Shown one piece after another: positions 37,989 through 45,924 of a stretch of DNA of 64,000 nucleotides. The notes beneath the pieces were generated by a model. It saw only the letters and a program-made list of their open reading frames with translations, searched no databases and was not told the DNA's origin. This stretch comes from RHKX01 sp046330415 (GTDB taxonomy: Bacteria; Actinomycetota; Thermoleophilia; Solirubrobacterales; 70-9): the NCBI GenBank assembly GCA_046330415.1, contig JAXLSW010000008.1, positions 1 through 64,000 on the forward strand, written 5' to 3'. The number at the start of each line of letters is the position of its first letter. The first letter of the stretch is position 1. A program made the translations under genes and the position numbers.

Positions 37989-38942
37989 ATGGCGGTCGCG
38001 CCGCCCGTCGGCGGCGCCCCCACCGACATGCCCGCCATCATCGCCGCCATCCTGCTCTCCGCCGCCGCGGGGATCTGGGCGAGCACCGCTACTCCCGAGC
38101 GAGCGACGAGGCTGTCGCGACGGTCCCTGCTCGTCGTCCTCTACGTGGTGCTGCCGCCGACGACGTTCTTCAACCTCACCGCCGTCGAGTTCGACACCGA
38201 CCACGCCGGCGGCATCGTCATCGCCTGGTTCGCGGTGGTGATCGCCGCCACCGTCGCCTACCTGATCGGCTCGCGGCTCCTGCGGCTACCCGCCTACGTG
38301 ACCGGCGCGATGGTCACCTGCACGCTCGTCGCCAACACCGGCTACCTCGGCTACCCGCTGGTCGCGGCGCTGCTCGGCTCCGACAAGCTCGGCGAGGGCG
38401 TCGCCTATGACATCGGCGTCGGCGTCCCGGCGCTGCTGATCGGCGGCTTCGCCGTCGGCGCCGCCTTCGGGACCAAGGCCGGGGAGGGCGCCCGAGAGCG
38501 CAGCGGCGCCTTCTTCGCCCGCAACCTCCTCTACGCAGCGATCGCGGCGCTGCTCGCCCCCGACTCCTGGGCACCGGATATCGCCGTCGACATCTCCCGG
38601 GTGATCGTCGTCCTCATCCTCCCCGTCGGCTTCTTCGCCGTCGGCACCGCGCTCGCCCACGACTCCGACGAGGGCGAGGTGAAGCTGCCGCCGCCGATCA
38701 CGCCGCCGACGATCGCCGTCACCTTCACCAAGGTCCTGCTGCTGCCGGCGCTGCTCTACGCGCTGTCGCTGCCGTTCATCGACCTTCCCGGCACCTATCT
38801 GCTGATGGCGGCGATGCCGGCCGGTCTCAACTCGATGATCGTCGCCCACGCCTACGGGCTCGACCTCGAGACGACGGCCGAGGCGATCACCTGGACGACG
38901 GCGCTGGTCGTCACCGCGGCTCTGGTCGCGAGCTTCGTCTGA
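37989..38942 (+). CDS. AEC-family (auxin efflux carrier-like) transporter
   Basis: A membrane protein of about 317 residues with two five-helix halves, the AEC/BASS-like fold. It shows SLLVVLYVVLPPTTFFNLTA, then CTLVANTGYLGYPLVAALLG in the broken-helix region, and a final AAMPAGLNSMIVAHAYGLD with the second crossover. The start is uncertain: the frame opens at GTG 37890 on the operator, ATG 37989 is used here, and ATG 38028 (MPAIIAAILLSAAAG) best matches family starts. It probably exports or imports an organic acid linked to the regulon. Confidence 0.82.
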   Translation: MAVAPPVGGAPTDMPAIIAAILLSAAAGIWASTATPERATRLSRRSLLVVLYVVLPPTTFFNLTAVEFDTDHAGGIVIAWFAVVIAATVAYLIGSRLLRLPAYVTGAMVTCTLVANTGYLGYPLVAALLGSDKLGEGVAYDIGVGVPALLIGGFAVGAAFGTKAGEGARERSGAFFARNLLYAAIAALLAPDSWAPDIAVDISRVIVVLILPVGFFAVGTALAHDSDEGEVKLPPPITPPTIAVTFTKVLLLPALLYALSLPFIDLPGTYLLMAAMPAGLNSMIVAHAYGLDLETTAEAITWTTALVVTAALVASFV

Positions 38943-38969
38943 GCGGGGATTCCCGGCCCGCGGCCCCGC
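38943..38969. terminator. GC-rich hairpin between convergent genes
   Basis: GCGGGG (38943-38948) pairs with CCCCGC (38964-38969) directly after the AEC stop and before the convergent membrane gene. No T-tract follows. A possible terminator for both sides. Confidence 0.35.
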
Positions 38970-38974
38970 CCCCC

Positions 38975-39415
38975 TCAGCCCGAACGAGCGCCCGCCCTCA
39001 GCATCGCGACCAGGACGACCACCGGGGCGACGACGGTGAAGCCGAGCGCGACGACGTTGGCGACCGCGTCGAAGGTGTCGTAGGGGCCGAGGTTCAGGAA
39101 GTGGTAGATCGCGTGGGGGAGCGCGAACGTCAGGAAAGAGACGAGCGCGATGAGGACCAGCCGCCGCTCCATCCAGATCGCCGCCGCGAAGAGGACGACA
39201 GCGGTGGCGAGGAAGAGGCTGCCGACGTCGCGGACGAGGTGCTCGTTGTAGGCGGGGAGCGCCTCGACCCAGCCGCGGCCAGCCGGGAAGTCCTCGTAGA
39301 AGGAGCGCGGGGCCAGGAGTGCGTAGAGCCCGTCGGCGGCTTGGATGGCGCCGAGGATCGCGAGGATCGCGCGTACGACCGGAGCGGGTAGGCCCAACCG
39401 GTCGTCGGAGCCCAT
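38975..39415 (-). CDS. Small four-helix membrane protein
   Basis: A 146-residue protein from ATG 39415, with hydrophobic segments at about 11-28, 60-80, 87-105 and 118-140. Conserved-looking loops are LLAPRSFYEDFPAGRGWV and LPAYNEHLVRDVGSLF, seen in small DoxX-like or DUF4345-like actinobacterial proteins; I am not certain of the family. It starts 5 nt before the end of the upstream membrane gene region, so the pair is an operon. Confidence 0.7.
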   Translation of the reverse strand: MGSDDRLGLPAPVVRAILAILGAIQAADGLYALLAPRSFYEDFPAGRGWVEALPAYNEHLVRDVGSLFLATAVVLFAAAIWMERRLVLIALVSFLTFALPHAIYHFLNLGPYDTFDAVANVVALGFTVVAPVVVLVAMLRAGARSG

Positions 39416-39419
39416 CGCC

Positions 39420-40298
39420 TCAGCCGCGCTGCTTGCGCTTGCGCTTGCGCTTGTTGTCGCGGCGGCCGGGGCGCTCGGAGACCTCGGTGGCGGAGCCCTC
39501 GAAGTCCTCGGGGTTGGCGGACTCCTCCGGCTCCGGCTCGGGCGGCGGGGCCTTCGGGTCCGGCCACGGCACCGCCGTACCCGTCTCCCAGGCTGGAAGC
39601 GGCCCACCCATCCAGCGCCCGTTGGCGATCAGCGCGACGTGGACCATCCAGAAGAGGACGCCGAGGAAGCCGATCGGGCCGAGGAACTGCGAGAGCAGGA
39701 AGGCGGCGCCGAAGGCCATGCCGAGAGTTCCCCAGAAGCGGGTGAGCAGGCCGACGCGCATCGCCCACATGGACGAGTAGATGATCCCGAAGGCGAAGGC
39801 CGCGATCCCGGCCAGCGCCGTGAAGGCACCCACCTGCAGGACGGTGGAGTCGCCGACGAGGTCCTGCGCGCGGTCGACCGCGTCGTCGCCGCTGATCGGC
39901 AGGCCGGCATTGACGAAGTCCTGGGCGACGGAGTCGTAGCCGATGGAGGTCACGACACCGGAGATGGCGAGCAGAACCGGGCCCAGCACGATCAGCGGCT
40001 TGAGGGTGTCGCGGACGCGGTCGGTGCGACGCGCGACGGCGTTGAAGAGGAAGAGGACCGTGAACGCGAGCAGCACGTAGCCGATGCTGGTCATGATCGA
40101 GCCGACGATGATCGAGCCGAAGTGGTCGGCGCGGTCGGCGAGGCGGTCGGCGTCGTCGGAGGCGTTGGGGTCCAGGCCCGACGACTGGATGATCAGCCCG
40201 GCCATCGCGCCGATGACGCCGACGATCGTGGTAGCCAGGACGACGCGCGCCTGCCGGCTCTCCAGCTCGACTACCTGGTTGTCGACTTCGCTCGCCAT
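39420..40298 (-). CDS. Six-helix membrane protein with basic tail
   Basis: A 292-residue protein from ATG 40298. Helices lie at about 20-38, 65-90, 103-120, 155-175, 185-205 and 208-228. The C-terminal ~55 residues are Pro/Glu-rich and end in a strongly basic RRDNKRKRKRKQRG. The loops between helices 1-2 and 3-4 are acidic and probably external. I recognise no family. A TAAGAT box lies ~36 nt upstream. Confidence 0.7.
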   Translation of the reverse strand: MASEVDNQVVELESRQARVVLATTIVGVIGAMAGLIIQSSGLDPNASDDADRLADRADHFGSIIVGSIMTSIGYVLLAFTVLFLFNAVARRTDRVRDTLKPLIVLGPVLLAISGVVTSIGYDSVAQDFVNAGLPISGDDAVDRAQDLVGDSTVLQVGAFTALAGIAAFAFGIIYSSMWAMRVGLLTRFWGTLGMAFGAAFLLSQFLGPIGFLGVLFWMVHVALIANGRWMGGPLPAWETGTAVPWPDPKAPPPEPEPEESANPEDFEGSATEVSERPGRRDNKRKRKRKQRG

Positions 40299-40356
40299 CG
40301 GGATCGTCCCGCGGCGCAGCTCGCGGCGGGGCGCTTATCTTAGGGACGCGGCGGAC

Positions 40357-40617
40357 CTACTCGTCCTGAGGGGAATCGGTGCGGCGCGTCGGAGGCGCAG
40401 CGATCGCCAGGTCGGCGTCGGCGTCGTAGCCGGGCTCGCCCGGCAGAGCGACCCGGCCGCCGGGGCGGATCGGGTAGTACTCGTGGTCGGTCGGCTCGGC
40501 GATGCGGCTGATGCGCTCGCCGACCCCGAGGACGACATCGAGGAAGGGGGCGGCGAGGCCGATCGCCTGCTCGAAGCGCCTGCGCGTCGCGATCTGTCCG
40601 GGCGTCAGGTTCGCCAT
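40357..40617 (-). CDS. Small soluble protein, unknown function
   Basis: An 86-residue protein MANLTPGQIATRRRFEQAIG, with a predicted helix, then FLDVVLGVGERISRI and an acidic-proline tail. The start at ATG 40617 is supported by a TATCGT box 8 nt upstream (leaderless type). No domain recognised. It is divergent from the oxidoreductase gene at 40701. Confidence 0.6.
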   Translation of the reverse strand: MANLTPGQIATRRRFEQAIGLAAPFLDVVLGVGERISRIAEPTDHEYYPIRPGGRVALPGEPGYDADADLAIAAPPTRRTDSPQDE

Positions 40618-40700
40618 CGGCCGCAACGATACGCGGGGCCACGTGGCGGCGCTTCGAGCGCTGCGGGTGTCGCGGGCGCTGCGACTAGGCTCCCGACCCC

Positions 40701-41843
40701 ATGACCGAAACCGCCGAAGCGACCTCCCCCTCCAAGCCCGGCCCGATCGTCCTCTACGGGGCGAGCGGCTTCACCGGCAAGCTGATCGCCGCCGAGCTCT
40801 GCGCGCGCGGGCTCGACTTCACCCTCGCCGGCCGCTCCCGCGAGAAGCTCGACGCGGTGGCCGCCGAGCTCGCGAGGCCGCAAACCGTCGCCGCGGTCGC
40901 GCTCGACGATCCCGCCGCGGTGCGTTCGCTCCTCGAGCCGGCGGCGGTCGTGATCGGCTGCGCGGGGCCATTCACCCTGCACGGCCGGCCGTTGATCGAG
41001 GCCGCCGCCGCGACCGGCACCAACTACCTCGACACGACCGGGGAGCAGCCCTTCATCCGCGACTCCTTCGAGGTGCACGGGGCCGCGGCGGAGGCGTCCG
41101 GAGCGGCGCTCGCGAGCGGTATGGGCTTCGACTACGCGCCCGGCGACATGCTCGCGGCGCTCGTCGCCGCCGGGCTAGGCAGGCTCCGGGAGATGACGGT
41201 CGCCTACGCGGTCCGCGGCTTCGGCCCGACCCGTGGAACGGCGCTCTCGGCGCTCGAGATGATGAGCGGAGGCGACCTCGAATGGCGCGACGGCTCCCGC
41301 CGCACCGCCCCTCGCCACGTCGGCGAGGGGCGCTATGAGTTCCCCTCCCCGATCGGCTCGCGCCGGGTCGGGCGCTACCCGTGCGGGGAGACGATCACGG
41401 TCCCGCGCCACGTCGAGACCGACTCGATGCGCTGCGTGATCGATCTGCGCGGGCTCACGGGGATGCAGCTCGGCCCGCTCTCGGCCCCGGCGATGACGCT
41501 CAGCGGCCTGCTCATGGTCGGGCCCGCCCGCCGCGCCGCCGGGAAGCTGATCTCGCGGATGCCGGAGGGACCGAGCGAGCGCGCTCGCGGAGCCGTGCGC
41601 TTCACGGTCGCCTGCGAGGCCGAGACCGCCGACGGGCGCCGGCGCCGCGGCGTCGTCCGCGGCAGCGACATCTACGGGCTCACCGCCGCGATCATCGCCG
41701 AGGGAGCAGCGCGGATGGCGAGCCCGGACTACGACCGCCGCAGCGCGCTCGCCCCGGCGCAGGCCTTCGATCCGGAGTCCTTCCTGAACGCGCTCGCACC
41801 GTTCGGGGTCAGCTACGAGCTCGAGGAAGTGCGAGGACGGTGA
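40701..41843 (+). CDS. Saccharopine dehydrogenase-like NAD(P)-binding oxidoreductase
   Basis: A 380-residue protein with an N-terminal Rossmann motif IVLYGASGFTGKLIAAEL and the LAGRSREKLDAVAAEL segment of the saccharopine dehydrogenase/trans-enoyl-reductase family. GCAGPFTLHGRPLIEAAAATG and NYLDTTGEQPFIRD are typical next elements. The substrate is unknown; relatives reduce lipid or amino acid intermediates. The ATG follows a TAGGCT box by 9 nt. It overlaps the next gene by 4 nt (GTGA). Confidence 0.85.
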   Translation: MTETAEATSPSKPGPIVLYGASGFTGKLIAAELCARGLDFTLAGRSREKLDAVAAELARPQTVAAVALDDPAAVRSLLEPAAVVIGCAGPFTLHGRPLIEAAAATGTNYLDTTGEQPFIRDSFEVHGAAAEASGAALASGMGFDYAPGDMLAALVAAGLGRLREMTVAYAVRGFGPTRGTALSALEMMSGGDLEWRDGSRRTAPRHVGEGRYEFPSPIGSRRVGRYPCGETITVPRHVETDSMRCVIDLRGLTGMQLGPLSAPAMTLSGLLMVGPARRAAGKLISRMPEGPSERARGAVRFTVACEAETADGRRRRGVVRGSDIYGLTAAIIAEGAARMASPDYDRRSALAPAQAFDPESFLNALAPFGVSYELEEVRGR

Positions 41844-42511
41844 GCGAGGAGACCGCCGCGAGCACCACGGACGGTGACGACGACATCGTCCATTACCCGT
41901 GCCCGGCATGCGGCTCGCCGCTCTACGGGTGGGTCGCGGCGCATGACCCGCTCCACGAGGGCAGGAAGGTGGTGATCGACCGCTGCGAGAACTGCCGCTT
42001 GGCGGTCACCCGCGCGCCGGCTCCCCCCGACGCCGACGCCGAGGTGGCGGCGCTACTGCACGACTCCAGCGGGGAGGAGGTCGAGCTCGACACCGCAAAC
42101 GGGGCAAGCGTGCAGGCGGGCATCGGCGGCTCACAATGGGCCGGTTTGGAGCCGGAGCTGCGCCGCCTGCACCTGAGCCCAGACGCGTCGCGTCGCCTGC
42201 TCGCAAGGCGAGGCATCGAGGTGACCGACGTCTCCACGCCCTTCGGCCGTGACTCCTACTCGTTGATGCGACAGACGCTGATCAACGCGTTCACCTTCCG
42301 CGACAACTTCCTGCGCAACGGGCGCGCCGGGCTGCTGCCGGAGCCCCAGAGCGGCCGCGACCGCTGGCTGACGCGCCTCGATTCGGTCGTCTCCGTGCTC
42401 GTCTGGGTTCCCTGCGCGGTCGTCGCCTTCCCGCTGGAGCTGGCCGCTGCGACGTTCGGCCGCGGCGGCAGGCTCGTGGTCAGGGGGAAGACGGGCGAGG
42501 GCGAGGGCTGA
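41840..42511 (+). CDS. Zinc-ribbon protein with C-terminal membrane segment
   Basis: A 223-residue protein. The N-terminal zinc ribbon has CPACGSPLYG (Cys pair) and CENC (second pair). A middle segment FGRDSYSLMRQTLINAFTFR resembles the tail found behind some SAM-methyltransferase domains, but no methyltransferase core is present. A hydrophobic helix (SVLVWVPCAVVAFPLELAA) lies near the C-terminus. It is translationally coupled to the oxidoreductase upstream. Function unknown. Confidence 0.7.
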   Translation: MSEETAASTTDGDDDIVHYPCPACGSPLYGWVAAHDPLHEGRKVVIDRCENCRLAVTRAPAPPDADAEVAALLHDSSGEEVELDTANGASVQAGIGGSQWAGLEPELRRLHLSPDASRRLLARRGIEVTDVSTPFGRDSYSLMRQTLINAFTFRDNFLRNGRAGLLPEPQSGRDRWLTRLDSVVSVLVWVPCAVVAFPLELAAATFGRGGRLVVRGKTGEGEG

Positions 42512-42632
42512 CGAAGGCGGACCTCGCGCCGAGGCCGGGACGCGCGCCGCCGGCCCAATCCGCTATCACTCCACGATCGCGTTAGGGAACCCTAATTCGC
42601 CGCGTTTCGCCGAGATCGCCCAGCTCCACGGG

Positions 42633-43223
42633 GTGTCGCTCGAGCAGGTCGCGCTCGCGATCGCCGGTGAGCTGCGCCCGGTCGACTTCGAGCGCTGCAG
42701 CTCACAGCTCGACCTGATCGCCGCCGGCCTCGGTGATCTCTCCGCCCTGGAGCCGGCCGAGAGGGCCAACGCGCTCGTCGTCTACCTGGAGCGCCGCATG
42801 CGCCTGCGCCGGCGCCTCGACCGCGATCCCCAGTCGCTGATGCTCGACCGCGTCGTCGCCGACCGGGCCGGTCATGCCTACGCGCTTGCGATCGTCTACG
42901 CGGCGGTCGGCGCACGGTGTGGGCTCTCCCCGTACCCGGTGCTCGCGGGGCGGGCGCTGCTGGTCGCCGATCGCACCGACGAGAGCACGGTGCTGATCGA
43001 TCCCGTCCCCGGCGGGCGGCCGCCGCGAGGCAAGCCGGCGTGGGCGTGCCCCCACGTGGTCGCGCGGTTCCTGCTCGGCGCGATCGGCGAGCGCTACGAG
43101 GAGCGTGGGGATCTCGCCCGCGCGATCAAGACGGCCGAGCTCGCCGGTCTCCTGCCGCTCCACGGCGCCCGCCGCCGCGACGACGAGCAGGTCCTGCGGG
43201 CGCTGCAGTCCCGGCTCAACTGA
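42633..43223 (+). CDS. SirB1/transglutaminase-like protein
   Basis: A 196-residue protein from GTG 42633 with the SirB1-type core: LDLIAAGLGDL, VYLERRMRLRRRLD, RAGHAYALAIVYAAVGARCGL and VLAGRALLV. Protein-like sequence (NSPRFAEIAQLHG) continues upstream of the GTG, back to about 42576, but no ATG, GTG or TTG is available there; an ATC at 42576 lies 6 nt after TATCAC. The true start may be non-standard or mutated. The C-terminus has a helical repeat (ARAIKTAELAGLLPLHGA). Biochemical role unknown. Confidence 0.72.
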   Translation: MSLEQVALAIAGELRPVDFERCSSQLDLIAAGLGDLSALEPAERANALVVYLERRMRLRRRLDRDPQSLMLDRVVADRAGHAYALAIVYAAVGARCGLSPYPVLAGRALLVADRTDESTVLIDPVPGGRPPRGKPAWACPHVVARFLLGAIGERYEERGDLARAIKTAELAGLLPLHGARRRDDEQVLRALQSRLN

Positions 43224-43265
43224 GCTGGGCTCAGCCGAGACCACCGACTGCGTATGCTCGCTCCC

Positions 43266-43532
43266 ATGGAAGGTGGCTTCGGACTGTTCGGTGACCCCGA
43301 CGACCTGCAGGCGCGACTCGGTGAGCTCGCCGACTCGATGCAGGGAGCGCAGAAGGTCGCTTGGGCCGACAACGCGATCCAGCTGGCCGTCTCGATGACC
43401 GTCGCCGCGATCCAGCGCATCGAGCTCGAGGGCAACTCCGGCGAGCAGGCGGCGCAGGTCCGCGACGCGATCCGGCTGATCTTCCCCGAGGCGGTGACCC
43501 TCGTCTCCGAGGCCCGCCAGGGTCTGAGCTAG
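43266..43532 (+). CDS. Small helical protein, unknown function
   Basis: An 88-residue protein, MEGGFGLFGDPDDLQARLGE..., with two predicted helices and an acidic N-terminus. The start ATG 43266 is supported by TATGCT 7 nt upstream. No family recognised. Its stop overlaps the end of the convergent FKBP gene by 4 nt. Confidence 0.65.
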   Translation: MEGGFGLFGDPDDLQARLGELADSMQGAQKVAWADNAIQLAVSMTVAAIQRIELEGNSGEQAAQVRDAIRLIFPEAVTLVSEARQGLS

Positions 43533-43912
43533 CGGACGCCGATCAGGTCGACGACGAAGACCAGCGTCTCGTCGGGCTCGATCGCCCCGGGCACGCCGCG
43601 CTTGCCGTAGGCGAGGGTCGGCGGGATCGTCAGACGGCGGCGGCCACCGGGCTTCATCCCGGCGATTCCCTGATCCCATCCGGGAATCACCTGGCCCTTG
43701 CCGAGCGCGAACTTGAAGGTCTCACCCCGGTCCCAGGAGGAGTCGAACTGCTCGCCCGTCGACCAGGCGTGGCCGACGTAGTGGACCTCGACGACGTGCC
43801 CCGAGGTGGCCTTCATCCCCTCCCCTACCTCGATGTCGTCGACCTCGAGCCGGTAGGAGGGTGTGGTGCCGGCGGGGACGTCGACGCTCGGCTTGCTGGG
43901 CGCTGATTCCAT
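43529..43912 (-). CDS. FKBP-type peptidyl-prolyl isomerase
   Basis: A 127-residue single FKBP domain. It has VVEVHYVGHAWSTGEQFDSS (active-site Tyr and Asp), FALGKGQVIPGWDQGIAGMK (Val-Ile-Pro-Gly-Trp), RRRLTIPPTLAYG and a final LVFVVDLIGV strand. It speeds proline isomerisation during folding. No signal peptide, so cytoplasmic. A TAGCTT box lies 8 nt before the ATG. Confidence 0.93.
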   Translation of the reverse strand: MESAPSKPSVDVPAGTTPSYRLEVDDIEVGEGMKATSGHVVEVHYVGHAWSTGEQFDSSWDRGETFKFALGKGQVIPGWDQGIAGMKPGGRRRLTIPPTLAYGKRGVPGAIEPDETLVFVVDLIGVR

Positions 43913-44055
43913 CCCCCTGCAAGCTACCCGCTCGGGGCGCCCGGCGAAGGCAGCTCAGCCGGCGCCAGGCGGCGTGACGAAGATGGCACCAGATCGCGCG
44001 GGGAACGTCACTCCGCGTCTCCCACCTGCGACGACTTCCACCCTACGGTCGTCCC

Positions 44056-44703
44056 ATGGCATCGATCCGAACGCGCGCGGCCCGGCGAGGGCCTCCGGCT
44101 GAGCGCGGCACTGCGAGCGTCGAGCAGGCGGGCCTGGTGCTGCTGTTCGCGCTGACCGTGGCCGCGGTGATCGCCCTCCTCAGCGGCGCCGGTTTCGGCG
44201 GCGAGCGATCGCTCGCCTCCCAGATCGCCTTCAAGCAACGCTGCGCGGTCCGCTTCCCGGATCCGTGCTGGCAGGACCCGCTGACCGAGGCCTACGGCCG
44301 CGGGCTCGCGGGAGCGATCCGGGCGCTGGCTCCCGCCCCGGTCGCCGTCGCCGGGCTGGCTCCAGTCGACTACCGGCGCTGCCGGCAGGTGAGCTGCGCG
44401 GCGTGGGCGGGCCCGCACCTGACCACCTCCAACCGCCGCACCACGGTCTTCACATCGGTGCGGGAGACCGACGCGGAGATCGCGATCGATTACTGGAGCT
44501 ACCGGCCCACGCTCGGCTGGGAGCAGACGACGGCGCGGGTGAGCCGGGCAGAGCTCGGTGGCTACGAGCACGTGCCGCTCCTCGACTCCCTCGACCCGAT
44601 GCTCGTCCCTCTCGAGACGACCCTCGGCCGCGACGACGCCCGCTTCGCCGCCGGCGAGGAGCCGCCGTGGCGCGGTCAGGTGGAAAGCAGGTGGGGGCGT
44701 TGA
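44056..44703 (+). CDS. TadE/pilin-like membrane protein
   Basis: A 215-residue protein with one N-terminal hydrophobic helix preceded by a class III prepilin-like site: RG followed by TASVEQAGLVLLFALTVAAV, where Glu is at +5 after Gly. The rest is soluble and Cys-containing (RCAVRFPDPCWQ, RRCRQVSCAAW). This resembles TadE-type pseudopilins, but no other tad genes are in view. A TACGGT box lies 6 nt before the ATG. Confidence 0.65.
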   Translation: MASIRTRAARRGPPAERGTASVEQAGLVLLFALTVAAVIALLSGAGFGGERSLASQIAFKQRCAVRFPDPCWQDPLTEAYGRGLAGAIRALAPAPVAVAGLAPVDYRRCRQVSCAAWAGPHLTTSNRRTTVFTSVRETDAEIAIDYWSYRPTLGWEQTTARVSRAELGGYEHVPLLDSLDPMLVPLETTLGRDDARFAAGEEPPWRGQVESRWGR

Positions 44704-44705
44704 CT

Positions 44706-44734
44706 GGTACCGCTGATCTACCTACAGTGGTACC
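44706..44734. promoter_or_regulatory. Paired GGTACC boxes at the second VapBC promoter
   Basis: GGTACC occurs at 44706-44711 and 44729-44734, 23 bp apart centre to centre, with similar flanks (ACTGGTACC and AGTGGTACC). The -10 box TACAGT (44723-44728) lies between them, 7 nt before the antitoxin ATG. Likely a two-dimer antitoxin site. Confidence 0.5.
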
Positions 44735-44735
44735 T

Positions 44736-45008
44736 ATGGCGTTGAACGTGAAGGACGAGGAGGCGGTCCGGCTGGCGGGCCTCGTCGCCGAGATGACCGG
44801 CGAGAGCAAGACCCGCGCGATCAGGGTGGCGCTGGAGGAGCGGCTCGCCCGGCTGCGCGCCGAGGAGACCCCGGAGGAGCGCTACGCGCGCCTGATGAAG
44901 TTCCTCGAGGAAGAGATCTGGCCTCACACGAAGGGCATCCGGGCGCCGACGAAGGCGGAGCGCGAGGAGATCCTCGGCTACGGGGAGCACGGCTACAGTG
45001 ATCCTTGA
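44736..45008 (+). CDS. vapB: Antitoxin, PSK/VapB type
   Basis: A 90-residue protein: ALNVKDEEAVRLAGLVAEMT and GESKTRAIRVALEERLARL form the short DNA-binding/dimerisation domain of the Rv0623-type VapB family, followed by an acidic linker and a C-terminal EILGYGEHGYSD that would contact the toxin. The start ATG 44736 follows TACAGT by 7 nt. The toxin starts 11 nt before its end. Confidence 0.85.
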   Translation: MALNVKDEEAVRLAGLVAEMTGESKTRAIRVALEERLARLRAEETPEERYARLMKFLEEEIWPHTKGIRAPTKAEREEILGYGEHGYSDP

Positions 45009-45396
45009 TTCCTCGGCTCTGATCGCGATCGTCCTGCGCGAGCCCGAGGCTCCGCGGATCGTATGGGCGATCACCTCGGCCGACCGTGCACGCGTCGGCT
45101 CCCCGACCCTCCTCGAGGCGGAGATGGTCGCGCGCGGCAGGAGGGGCCGGGGTGGCTCGCGGAGGCTCGCGGCGATCCTCGAGCACTTCGAGATCGAGGA
45201 GATCCCGTTCGGGCCCGAGCACCGTGCCGCTGCTGCGGCGGCGTTCGCGGATCACGGCAAGGGGCGCTCGTCGACCCGCCTCAACTTCGGCGACTGCATG
45301 GCCTACGCGCTCGCCAAGGTCGAAGGCCAGCCGCTGCTCAGCCTCGACGAAGCCTTCGCGGCGACCGACGTCGAGCTCGTTCCGCTCGGTCGGTGA
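44998..45396 (+). CDS. vapC: PIN-domain toxin (VapC)
   Basis: A 132-residue PIN ribonuclease. Acidic residues: Asp4 (MILDSSALIAIVL), Glu in LLEAEMVARG (~42), Asp in NFGDCMAYALAK (~99) and Asp in LSLDEAFAATD (~117). The NFGDCxAYA motif is typical of the VapC subgroup paired with PSK-type VapB. It overlaps the antitoxin gene by 11 nt. Confidence 0.9.
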   Translation: MILDSSALIAIVLREPEAPRIVWAITSADRARVGSPTLLEAEMVARGRRGRGGSRRLAAILEHFEIEEIPFGPEHRAAAAAAFADHGKGRSSTRLNFGDCMAYALAKVEGQPLLSLDEAFAATDVELVPLGR

Positions 45397-45501
45397 CTCG
45401 CTGAGCGGAACCGCGGCCGCCCTGATGGGCCATTCCTGATACCTATGACCGTCGCCAGCCGCGGGGGCCGTGCAGTCAACGTCCACCGAAGGAAGAGGCA
45501 C

Positions 45502-45897
45502 ATGAAGAGACTCGTCGTAGCAACCGGGATCACCGCAGCGCTGATCGCGATCGGGGCAACGGGATGCGGAGGTGACAGCTCGGACACGTCCTCAGGCCCG
45601 GCGTCACCGGAGGACGTCGCGCTCTCGTACTGGAACGCCTACGCCGAGGGCGATGGCGCCGGCATGTGCGACGAGATGAGCGCTGACTTCTTCGGCACCG
45701 CCGGTGCCGACAGCTGCGCGCAGACGGCGGCCGTCCTCGCGGAGCGGGGGGACATGGACTCCCCCGAGGTCACCGACAGCCAGGTGAACGGCGAGACGGC
45801 GAAGGTCACGGTCACCGGCTCGCAGGGCGTCACCTACGTCACCGACATGCTGCAGGAGGACGGGGAGTGGCGCGTCGACAACGCGCAGCAGAAGTGA
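45502..45897 (+). CDS. Small lipoprotein
   Basis: A 131-residue lipoprotein from ATG 45502 with AAGGAAGAGG upstream. The signal peptide MKRLVVATGITAALIAIGAT ends at the lipobox Cys (GATGC). After an Asp/Ser/Thr linker, PEDVALSYWNAYAEGDGAGM resembles NTF2-like/DUF4878 proteins, with a final QEDGEWRVDN strand. Probably binds or stabilises something at the cell surface. No operon partners. Confidence 0.78.
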   Translation: MKRLVVATGITAALIAIGATGCGGDSSDTSSGPASPEDVALSYWNAYAEGDGAGMCDEMSADFFGTAGADSCAQTAAVLAERGDMDSPEVTDSQVNGETAKVTVTGSQGVTYVTDMLQEDGEWRVDNAQQK

Positions 45898-45924
45898 GCT
45901 GAGGGCCCGGTCCGCTCGGCCGGT

